Shown: positions 1-6,666 of the stretch, piece after piece
How the letters are laid out: every line of letters starts with the position of its first letter
Position numbering within the stretch: the stretch's first letter is position 1
NCBI GenBank assembly: GCA_964444385.1
Contig: CAYUHD010000009.1
Coordinates: 1-30,824, forward strand
Reading direction: 5' to 3'
Length of the DNA: 30,824 nucleotides
Source of the DNA: D2472 sp964444385
GTDB taxonomy: Bacteria; Pseudomonadota; Gammaproteobacteria; Magnimaribacterales; D2472
Notes under the pieces: model-generated
The model's database searches: none
Told to the model about the DNA's origin: nothing
Seen by the model: the letters and a program-made list of their open reading frames with translations, nothing else
Translations under genes and position numbers: made by a program

Positions 1-875
1 AGCTTTGGATCAGAAAAATCTAGCAATGTATTTTCTGGGTCATAGACTTTTTTGGTATTCGCATTAAGTTTTAATTTACAGTTAGCCCAACTATAGGCGT
101 CTGGGATCAATCTTAGCGGCAATGGACCATCAAAGGAATGGAAAGAATTGGGATATAGCTCAATAAATGCATTCCCCCCTCTCGTATTTATTTCAGCAAC
201 TAGTTCTTTACATGGTTGAGGAGGAGTCCAGTTATCTTCTTCACCTATGTAAATTTGCATTAAGTCTTTATCCCATTCATTTAGATCAGGTAATGCTAAA
301 CACCCAGGATACCACATAAGGTATCCAGCATATGATGCTCCTTTTTTGTTAATTGAATTTTGAAGTGGAAGCCATCCATTAAATAGAGTTGCTGTCCCAC
401 CTAGACTCCAACCAGCAGCATAAATTTTTTGATTATCGATCCTAGGATCATCCCACAATAGATTAAGACTCATAGCCATGTCGTAGATAACAGTTTCACT
501 AGTAACGTTTATTTGGTTACCAACCGTACTGTCAATGCCTCTTGAATCAAAAGGATGCATGGAAAAAACAATAAAACCAGCTTGGCGCATCTGCTCTAAG
601 TATTTTAAGTGATGGGCTCGCCAATTAGATGAGCCGTGAGAGGCTACAACAGTTGGGTATTGTCTTAATGAGTCGTAATTATCAGGAAAATGTAACACCC
701 CATATATTTCTATATTTTTTTGAGTATCTAAACCGTCTCCAAATAAATTTTCAAAACCCAATATATTCTTAGATAGATATGAGATCTTTTCAGTTAAATA
801 TGTTGATTCAACTTCAGAAGATACGGAGCAGCTGAAAAGAAATAAAGAAAGAAAAATAATTGGAGTGAATTTCAT
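1..875 (-). CDS. Dienelactone-hydrolase-like alpha/beta hydrolase, lipoprotein (3' end outside window)
   Basis: Open reading frame starting at the ATG at 873-875 and running off the left edge, so only the first 291 residues are seen. The N-terminus is a lipoprotein signal: a hydrophobic stretch ending in LFSC with the lipidated Cys at residue 16. The rest reads as an alpha/beta hydrolase of the dienelactone hydrolase type. It has an oxyanion-side His-Gly (H80-G81), the nucleophile elbow GWSLGG with Ser157, a candidate acid Asp214 (GEEDNW) and a candidate His246 (NSFHSF). It is probably a membrane-anchored periplasmic hydrolase acting on a small ester or lactone; the substrate is unknown. It lies downstream of the receptor gene at 1022-3931 on the same strand, separated from it by a terminator hairpin, so it is probably transcribed separately. 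The missing C-terminus prevents a check of full length. Confidence 0.8.
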   Translation of the reverse strand, partial: MKFTPIIFLSLFLFSCSVSSEVESTYLTEKISYLSKNILGFENLFGDGLDTQKNIEIYGVLHFPDNYDSLRQYPTVVASHGSSNWRAHHLKYLEQMRQAGFIVFSMHPFDSRGIDSTVGNQINVTSETVIYDMAMSLNLLWDDPRIDNQKIYAAGWSLGGTATLFNGWLPLQNSINKKGASYAGYLMWYPGCLALPDLNEWDKDLMQIYIGEEDNWTPPQPCKELVAEINTRGGNAFIELYPNSFHSFDGPLPLRLIPDAYSWANCKLKLNANTKKVYDPENTLLDFSDPK

Positions 876-892
876 CCACTGATTCTAACAAA

Positions 893-918
893 AAAAGGAG
901 GGCTAATACCCTCCTTTT
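893..918 (-). terminator. Intrinsic terminator of the TonB-dependent receptor gene
   Basis: Perfect 10-bp hairpin: AAAAGGAGGG at 893-902 pairs with CCCTCCTTTT at 909-918 around a 6-nt loop. Read on the minus strand the stem is followed by a run of T. It sits about 100 bases after the stop codon of the receptor and just before the lipoprotein hydrolase start. Confidence 0.8.
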
Positions 919-1021
919 AAAGATCACTTCTTCAAAAAGGGGATCAAAATGATCTTTCGAAAAGATTAAAAGAATTTAGTGGATTTAATAAATCATTTAT
1001 TGAAAATAAATATTCTAATTT

Positions 1022-3931
1022 TTACCAATGATAACCTACTCTAATACCATACTGAGATGGAGCTGAATAAGCGCCTCTTGGGTTACCTGCCTCAACACCT
1101 CTGAACCATGCTACTTCTTCATCTGTCACGATGTAAGCATAAGCTTGGACATAATATGATGATTCGCCAGCTGGTTTATATGTAACGGTTAGGTCAACCA
1201 TATCCCAACTACCCCTTTGATCACCAAACTCTGCAACTGAGTCTTGGAAATAGCCAGGAAGATCTGCAAAACTATCACCAACACCAGTTCCATAACCACC
1301 TGGATCATTTACATGCTTGTCAGCATTCCAGATTGAAAGGTAATCATCTGACTGCCAATGGTAATTAATAGAAGGAGCTAGGGTCCCCATAGTTCCTAAA
1401 TTAAAAGTGTGCTCAAATCTAACTGTAAAAGCTAGATTAGGTGAATAAGGAGTTTCATTACCTTTTAAGTTAACGGAATTTTCAGGAACATTAGCAATTG
1501 AAGCGCCATAATCAGGTCTTCCGAATTGTGCGTCTTGGCCATAATACCATTGAGTAATGAAATCAGAAGTTACTTCTGAATCCATTTGAGTTGCCCATCC
1601 GCTCAGCTTGCCGCCTTCGTATGGAATATAGTCAAATTCTAATTCGACACCACTCATTTCTTGTTTGCCAAAGTTTTGTGTGCCCCAGATAGTGACTATC
1701 TGCACAACATCAACCAACCCGCCTGTTTCACGATCGTACTCTTGTGCGTTTCTTGAATCAACTGGAACATTTCCTGTAAATTGCTTGCCATCGTATTGAG
1801 TTTGATAATAGTTAAGAGCTAGCTTTAATCTATTTTCTAAATAAGAGGCTTTATATCCCATCTCAAATGTTAAAGCTTCTTCAGGGCCATATGATGTATT
1901 TACGACAGACCCGGGACCTTCAGGGTGAAGCGAGTCCGCGCCTCTTACATAAACATCCGTAATGCTTCCTGCCTTAAAACCAGTAGCAAGGTATCCATAG
2001 ACAAAGGCATCATCTGAAAGATCATAATCAAGACCGATTCTCCAATCAAAATTATGATAAGTTTTAGCTACATCATTTGATGTGGTTTGCACCATACATC
2101 CTGTTCCACCAAAGTATGGACCACCACCGTAAGGACCGCCAGCAGCAGTACAATTTACGCCATTATATAACCCGCCTGCAACATGAAAGTTAGGAGCAAG
2201 AGCATTTAGTTGAGGTAACCATTGGAATCTATTGCCCCAAATTTCAGTGCTTGTATAACAACTATTCCAAACTGAACATTCCCAGTTTTTTCCTCCTTCA
2301 TCTGATTTCTTTTCCTCTGTGTATCTAGCTCCAAAAGTAAAGAATAAATCGTCATCAATTGCATATGTTGCTTGGCCAAAAAGAGCTTTGGCTTCAACGA
2401 TTCTATTTGGCTGATCAAAAATACTATCGCCATTTAAACTTGCATGAAAGTACGCAAGCATGTCATTGTCTTCTTTCATGTAGAAAGCACCAACAACCCA
2501 TGCGAGATCATTTGATTTGTTACTTAGCTCAATATCAACAACTGTGGATTCAGCAGTATAATCCTCAATAACAAATGCCATGTCCCATGCATAGTTAGCA
2601 CCACCGTCTGTATCCCACTGTGAATACTGAGTTAGATTTTGTCTGCCAACCTTAACTTTTAAATCATAATCACCAAGATCTTTATTATAAATTGCTCTAA
2701 TAGATTCAATTTCAATATCTAGTATTCCTGGAGTATTTACATACGATGTATATCGATTTTCTGTACCTTGAATGTCTGCACAAGTATTAGCAGGGTAAAT
2801 GGCTGGATCACCCATGGTTTTTCCGCTTCTTTTTGCCATCATTTCGCATGAATAGGTGTTTTGCCATCCAGCACCATCATCTTGGAATACTTCATATTGA
2901 ACATTTAAATCACTTGTGTCATCAATGACATAAAGAGCACTTAAACGATAGGCATGATTGTCAACATTGTTGTAAAAATTGGACGGATCTGCTTTTACTT
3001 TAGTTGCGTATGGAACGCCATATTGCCAGCCCGGATCAGCCCAACAACCAGCTTGCCAGGATTGACAACCCCAATACCAAGCATGGTCTGTACTTGTTGA
3101 TTTTTGACTTTGATCAGTAATCACACCGCCTGCAACTATTTGATCTTGAACATTTTGTGGTAAAAATCTCCAATCTGGTTGAGAGCCATCATAATATCCG
3201 TTTAGATATGAATCTTTCGTTTGATCTGAAAAAGCCAACCTAACAGCAAATCTATCACTGATTGGTAAATTATAATGGCCTTGAATTCCTTGTTCGTTGA
3301 ATCTTCCGACATTTACAACAATAGATCCACCCTGAGTATCTAAATTTGGTTTGGCAGTAATGATGTTCAATGAGCCTACAATTGAATTCCTTCCGTACAA
3401 GGTTCCTTGAGGGCCTCTTGATAATTCAGCTCTTTCTAAATCAAACATTAAAGCTGCTGCAGCCTGAGGTCTTGCCACGTATAAGCCATCCACGTGAATA
3501 CCTACGGCTGGGTCACCAACTTCAGTTACGTTGTTAGAACGTACACCACGAAGAGTAATAATAGGAGCTGAAGTATCAGTCATATTCTGAATTGATAAAC
3601 CAGGCAGTGCATAACTTAAGTCTTTAATATTGCTAATACCATATTTAGTAAGCTCTTCTTGAGTTACAGCGGAAACAGCAATTGGAGTTTCCATAATATT
3701 AGTTTCTCGCCTAGTTGCAGTAACTATAACGTCTTCAATTCCCGCTGAGTCAGAATAGGAACTAGATGACTCATATTGAGCTACTTCGGCTACTTCAACA
3801 GCTTTTTCTTGAGTTTGAACTGCTGCATTAGATAAATTTTGATCTGTAGAATCTATATCCATAGGTGCTACAGGGTTGTCTGCCATTACCATAAAAGGTA
3901 ACAGTAGCAAAGATAATTTAATAAATTTCAT
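1022..3931 (-). CDS. TonB-dependent outer-membrane receptor (969 aa)
   Basis: Full-length TonB-dependent receptor, an outer-membrane beta-barrel that imports a substrate using energy from TonB-ExbBD. A signal peptide (residues 1-17, ending VMA) is followed by an acidic, Ser-rich linker of about 45 residues. The TonB-box/plug start follows (IEDVIVTATRRETNIMETP, about residues 65-83), with plug motifs LPGLSIQNM, LRGVRSNNV and the RGPQGTLYGRNS segment before the barrel. It ends in an aromatic residue within a typical barrel terminus (YGIRVGYHW). The predicted loops are rich in Trp and Tyr and hold several closely spaced Cys pairs, for example CQSWQAGC and CSVWNSC. A GGGG ribosome-binding site lies 7 bases before the ATG. 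No substrate-specific neighbour is present, so the ligand cannot be named. A strong promoter with a palindrome lies directly upstream. Confidence 0.95.
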   Translation of the reverse strand: MKFIKLSLLLLPFMVMADNPVAPMDIDSTDQNLSNAAVQTQEKAVEVAEVAQYESSSSYSDSAGIEDVIVTATRRETNIMETPIAVSAVTQEELTKYGISNIKDLSYALPGLSIQNMTDTSAPIITLRGVRSNNVTEVGDPAVGIHVDGLYVARPQAAAALMFDLERAELSRGPQGTLYGRNSIVGSLNIITAKPNLDTQGGSIVVNVGRFNEQGIQGHYNLPISDRFAVRLAFSDQTKDSYLNGYYDGSQPDWRFLPQNVQDQIVAGGVITDQSQKSTSTDHAWYWGCQSWQAGCWADPGWQYGVPYATKVKADPSNFYNNVDNHAYRLSALYVIDDTSDLNVQYEVFQDDGAGWQNTYSCEMMAKRSGKTMGDPAIYPANTCADIQGTENRYTSYVNTPGILDIEIESIRAIYNKDLGDYDLKVKVGRQNLTQYSQWDTDGGANYAWDMAFVIEDYTAESTVVDIELSNKSNDLAWVVGAFYMKEDNDMLAYFHASLNGDSIFDQPNRIVEAKALFGQATYAIDDDLFFTFGARYTEEKKSDEGGKNWECSVWNSCYTSTEIWGNRFQWLPQLNALAPNFHVAGGLYNGVNCTAAGGPYGGGPYFGGTGCMVQTTSNDVAKTYHNFDWRIGLDYDLSDDAFVYGYLATGFKAGSITDVYVRGADSLHPEGPGSVVNTSYGPEEALTFEMGYKASYLENRLKLALNYYQTQYDGKQFTGNVPVDSRNAQEYDRETGGLVDVVQIVTIWGTQNFGKQEMSGVELEFDYIPYEGGKLSGWATQMDSEVTSDFITQWYYGQDAQFGRPDYGASIANVPENSVNLKGNETPYSPNLAFTVRFEHTFNLGTMGTLAPSINYHWQSDDYLSIWNADKHVNDPGGYGTGVGDSFADLPGYFQDSVAEFGDQRGSWDMVDLTVTYKPAGESSYYVQAYAYIVTDEEVAWFRGVEAGNPRGAYSAPSQYGIRVGYHW

Positions 3932-3947
3932 GATTATTCCCCAATAA

Positions 3948-3976
3948 GTTATATAAAATTATCAGAAAATTGACAA
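3948..3976 (-). promoter_or_regulatory. Probable sigma-70 promoter of the TonB-dependent receptor
   Basis: On the minus strand TTGTCA (3976-3971) and TATAAC (3953-3948) are separated by exactly 17 bases. Each differs from the consensus at one position. An overlapping alternative is TTGACA (3985-3980) with TAATTT (3961-3956) at 18 bases. Either gives a very short leader before the ATG at 3931. Confidence 0.6.
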
Positions 3977-3985
3977 GGTTGTCAA
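3970..3985. promoter_or_regulatory. Palindrome over the -35 region, candidate operator
   Basis: TTGACAAGGTTGTCAA is a perfect inverted repeat with 7-base arms and a 2-base centre. After one mismatch on each side, three further A/T pairs extend it. It covers both candidate -35 hexamers of the receptor promoter, where a repressor would block RNA polymerase. It could also be simply two opposed -35-like hexamers. Confidence 0.4.
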
Positions 3986-4050
3986 GTTTTCAGAAATGAA
4001 TGTTTGAATTTTAAAAAATTGTACTTAAGATAATCATTATTACAAATAAA

Positions 4051-4071
4051 AAAGAGGGATTACCCCTCTTT
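4051..4071 (-). terminator. Intrinsic terminator after the duplicated-domain protein
   Basis: AAAGAGGG at 4051-4058 pairs with CCCTCTTT at 4064-4071 around a 5-nt loop. On the minus strand it is followed by a run of T. It lies 35 bases beyond the stop codon at 4106 and upstream of the receptor promoter. Confidence 0.75.
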
Positions 4072-4105
4072 CATTAGAAAATTAAGTTACTATTAAAAAA
4101 TTAAG

Positions 4106-4801
4106 TTACCTTTTGACTCTTGTCATCAAATGATCAGAATGATCCAATACATCTAATTTTGTATCTGCAAGCTCTTTCTCATGTATTACAGATAATGCTT
4201 CTACTTTTGTGGCCCAATCTGCATAACTATCATAGCCACAATAAAAATTCCAAGTAAGCTCTGGACCCCAAAAATGCTCAGCCATATTACAACCACCGAA
4301 TGCTTTGTCGTAAGCATCAAATAATTTTCTAGCATTAGCTCGTCGCTCATTATCAGTTAAATAAGGGCCAAAAGAATATTTAGCTTCTAAAACATAAGGT
4401 GTTGGCGTTGTTAAGTTTCTGACAACCACTGCTGCTAACTTATCTGTATGATCTCCAAATAGTTGCCTTGAACTGCCGCCTGCAATTGGATTATTAGAAT
4501 CGTTAATTTTTGCAAATTGATCCCAACTATCAAAATAGCAATAAGTCAAAAATGATCTACCTCCGCCAAACTGATGTCTAAGCATTCCACAAGCGTTATA
4601 TCCATTTTCTTCTAGAGTATCGAGGTTACTTAGGAGTGATTTCTTTAATCTTTCTGGGTTGCCGCCAGCAGGTTGAGTATATGTTGAAATATAGACAAAG
4701 TTATTTTCGTGCATAGCAGTATCTTTTTCACCTTCTTCATGATGAGCAGCATACAAGCTTAAACTTAATGTAAAAGCCAAAATTGAAAATATATTTTTCA
4801 T
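4106..4801 (-). CDS. Exported protein of unknown function with a tandemly duplicated domain (231 aa)
   Basis: I do not recognise a named family. Residues 1-18 form a signal peptide, with a mature start near AHHEEGE, so the protein is exported, probably to the periplasm. The mature part consists of two copies of one domain, about residues 35-100 and 137-202. The central part aligns without gaps at an offset of exactly 100 residues: C71/C171, M73/M173, H76/H176, G79/G179, Y87/Y187, C88/C188, D91/D191, S92/S192 and A97/A197. The two Cys in each copy are 17 apart and could form a disulfide. The pattern of a strand, a long helix, then paired strands resembles dimeric alpha-beta-barrel (ABM-like) domains, but that is a guess. 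AAGGAG sits 6 bases before the ATG. A terminator follows. Confidence 0.8.
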   Translation of the reverse strand: MKNIFSILAFTLSLSLYAAHHEEGEKDTAMHENNFVYISTYTQPAGGNPERLKKSLLSNLDTLEENGYNACGMLRHQFGGGRSFLTYCYFDSWDQFAKINDSNNPIAGGSSRQLFGDHTDKLAAVVVRNLTTPTPYVLEAKYSFGPYLTDNERRANARKLFDAYDKAFGGCNMAEHFWGPELTWNFYCGYDSYADWATKVEALSVIHEKELADTKLDVLDHSDHLMTRVKR

Positions 4802-4872
4802 ATGATTCTCCTTGGAATAAATGTATAAAATTAAATCTTATAATTACATATATTCATAAATAATGAAAATTG

Positions 4873-5644
4873 CTATTTCTTAAATAGCAATGTCATTCTG
4901 TCTGACTCTCCTATTTCTTCATACTTTGATCTGTCTGTATCTTTTAAGCGAAAAGAAGGGGGTAATGTCCAAACTCCTTTTGGATGATCAGCAGTGTCCT
5001 TTGGATTTGCTNNNNNNNNNNGTTTCTATAGCAAGGGATTGAGAGACATAACCATTTTTTTTCATAAATTCCAAACTGGAACCCTCTGGTGCTCTGTGCT
5101 CTACAACTCCAAAATAACCACCCTCTTTTAATGAATTATATGCTTCTTGCATTACAGCTTTCATTGCATCGCGTGCCAACCAATTATGAAGATTTCGAAA
5201 TGTAACAACCAGGTCTTGGCTTTCAGGTTTGGTGAAGGGTTGGGCTGGTGGAGTCTCCATAGTAATAACTTTAATGCCTTCAAACAAGGGGTTTGATGCA
5301 ACCTTCTTTTCATAGGAATTTCTGGAGCGTTTATAATATTCTCCAGCCTCTGGATTGTAATGTGTTACAAAAAGCTGTCCGTCAGCTTTAAGGTATGGAG
5401 CTAGTATCTCAGTATACCAACCTCCTCCAGCGGCTAATTCTAAAACATTCATCGTAGGTTTAATTTGAAAAAATGAAAGAGTCTCATAAGGATTTCTAAA
5501 GTTGTCCCTAGCAGAATATGCAACATTTCTATCTGAGTTGTTTACAGCTTCAAGCAGTGCATCTTCATGATGAGCTGTTCCAACAAATACAGAGAAACTA
5601 AAAATAATCATTGCAAGCCCCGATGTTTGGTAAATATTTTTCAT
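4873..5644 (-). CDS. Exported class I SAM-dependent methyltransferase (COG4798-like), interrupted by an assembly gap
   Basis: Predicted methyltransferase with an N-terminal signal or anchor segment (residues 1-24, ending VGTA before HHED). The SAM-binding motif I is VLELAAGGGWYTEILAPYL near residues 67-85. It is followed by an acidic loop (VTHYNP) and a FRNLHNW segment typical of COG4798 proteins. The reading frame enters ten Ns at 5012-5021 and appears to stop at 4988, but that stop is an artefact. In another frame, 5010-4873 encodes the family's C-terminus (ANPKDTADHPKG, then VWTLPPSFRLKD, ending TLLFKK) and stops at TAG 4875-4873. The two halves join only if the real gap is a multiple of three bases, so the ten Ns are a placeholder. 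AGGAG precedes the ATG. The gene is divergent from the DoxX gene. Confidence 0.85.
5012..5021. other. Assembly gap (ten Ns)
   Basis: Ten unknown bases inside the methyltransferase gene. Frame arithmetic across the gap (207 codons plus 2 bases before it, 1 base plus 45 codons and a stop after it) requires a true length divisible by three. The length is therefore not ten. Confidence 0.95.
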
Positions 5645-5672
5645 GTAAATCTCCTATTTATGTATTAATGTT

Positions 5673-5690
5673 AGTCTAGTATTAATACTA
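5673..5690 (+). promoter_or_regulatory. Palindromic element between the divergent methyltransferase and DoxX genes
   Basis: TAGTATTAATACTA at 5677-5690 is a perfect 14-bp palindrome in the 61-base divergent spacer. The overlapping 14-mer AGTCTAGTATTAAT (5673-5686) recurs at 19209-19222 on the minus strand, in the same orientation and at nearly the same distance from the cupin start codon (19 versus 17 bases). It may hold a -10 hexamer, an operator or both. Confidence 0.4.
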
Positions 5691-5705
5691 ATAACAGGAC
5701 ATCGA

Positions 5706-6095
5706 ATGGAAAGGTTAAAAAAATTCGATAATTTATTTTTTATTATTGGGAGATCTCTACTTGGTCTTTATTTTATAGGCCCTGGCTTAAGCAAAGTTTT
5801 TGATTTTATGGCAACTCTTACGCTTATGAGAATGAAAGGTGTTCCTTTTAGCTCAGTACTTTTGCCATTAACTATTGTGATTCAGTTGCTGGGTGGTATT
5901 TTTTTAATTCTTGGAAGAAACCTCAGGTTAACTTCTATCATACTTTGTGGTTTAACTATTATTATAAATATTTATATTCATGATTTCTGGACCCTAGCAG
6001 GAGATCCCTCTCAGGCTCATGAAATACAAAATTTTGTTAAAAACCTAGCAATAGCTGCAGGCTTGTTGATATTAGCAACTAAAGATAAAAGCTAA
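5706..6095 (+). CDS. DoxX-family membrane protein (129 aa)
   Basis: Small four-helix inner-membrane protein of the DoxX type. The family pattern is visible at the start (IGRSLLGLYFIGPGLSKVFDF, about residues 14-34), followed by hydrophobic segments at about 50-70, 75-92 and 108-124. The polar DFWTLAGDPSQAHEIQNFVKN stretch before the last helix is characteristic of DoxX proteins, and the length is usual for the family. Members are thought to take part in redox-linked membrane functions; no substrate can be inferred here. AGGA lies 6 bases before the ATG. The 3' end overlaps the convergent small gene at 6079-6354 by 17 bases. It is divergent from the methyltransferase, with a palindrome in the shared spacer. 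Confidence 0.85.
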   Translation: MERLKKFDNLFFIIGRSLLGLYFIGPGLSKVFDFMATLTLMRMKGVPFSSVLLPLTIVIQLLGGIFLILGRNLRLTSIILCGLTIIINIYIHDFWTLAGDPSQAHEIQNFVKNLAIAAGLLILATKDKS

Positions 6096-6354
6096 TAGTT
6101 TGAATAACTCCAATAACTCCTAACCAACCCAAATAAGCCAGTCGAGCAATTGAAGTATTTTGATGATTCCATACTCCCAAGGCTCCAAATGCTCCGCAAG
6201 CTCCAAAGGATGGAATCCAAAATCCTACCAAGCCAAGTAAACCAAACAAGCCCAATAATCTAATTAGACCACCGGGTTGACTTGGATGAACTTTATTAAG
6301 AAGACCTGTTAAGCCGATAAGACCAAATAATCCAACCAGCCCCAAGTAACTCAT
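6079..6354 (-). CDS. Small Gly/Leu-rich hydrophobic membrane protein (91 aa)
   Basis: Not a recognised family. Almost the whole protein is hydrophobic and made of short Gly-Leu units (LGLVGLFGLIGL, LLGLFGLLGLVG, ending in LGWLGVIGV), consistent with two or three membrane segments. Its ATG lies 3 bases after the stop codon of the RRM gene on the same strand, with AGAG about 9 bases upstream, so translation could be coupled. It overlaps the convergent DoxX gene by 17 bases. The low complexity and lack of a known family leave some doubt that it is expressed, but the position and intact frame favour a real gene. Confidence 0.5.
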   Translation of the reverse strand: MSYLGLVGLFGLIGLTGLLNKVHPSQPGGLIRLLGLFGLLGLVGFWIPSFGACGAFGALGVWNHQNTSIARLAYLGWLGVIGVIQTISFYL

Positions 6355-6357
6355 ACA

Positions 6358-6597
6358 TTAATCTCTAGGACGAGACTCGTTTACAACCAATTTTCTACCA
6401 TCAACTTCAGCATCATTTAATGCTTGAATGGCATCTTCTCCACCATCAGACATTTCAACAAAACCGAACCCACGTGAGCGATTAGTTTGACGATCAGTAA
6501 TGACCTTAGCTGAAGTTATTGTGCCGTGTTCAGCAAAAAGTTGCTTAAGGCTTGCATCATCAATACTCCAAGGTAGATTTCCAACATATATATTCAT
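6358..6597 (-). CDS. RRM-domain RNA-binding protein (79 aa)
   Basis: A single RNA-recognition motif and nothing else, the usual form of bacterial glycine-poor RRM proteins of 70-100 residues. RNP2 is IYVGNL at residues 3-8 and RNP1 is RGFGFVEM at residues 42-49, with the aromatic residues that stack on RNA in place (Tyr4, Phe44, Phe46). It is cytoplasmic and binds single-stranded RNA; in other bacteria such proteins are often cold- or stress-induced. An AAGGAA ribosome-binding site precedes the ATG. It is followed after 3 bases by the Gly/Leu-rich membrane protein. It lies 69 bases downstream of the patatin gene and could be read with it or from its own promoter. Confidence 0.93.
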   Translation of the reverse strand: MNIYVGNLPWSIDDASLKQLFAEHGTITSAKVITDRQTNRSRGFGFVEMSDGGEDAIQALNDAEVDGRKLVVNESRPRD

Positions 6598-6666
6598 AAA
6601 AATTCCTTCTTAAATGAAAAATAAAAAACGAAGTGTACAGCATTTTTCTAAATAAAACCTAAAATG

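Noticed and set aside
918..958. Second hairpin (AAAGATCA with TGATCTTT) downstream of the receptor
   Set aside because: The loop is about 25 bases and the stem is weak; the compact hairpin at 893-918 explains termination better.
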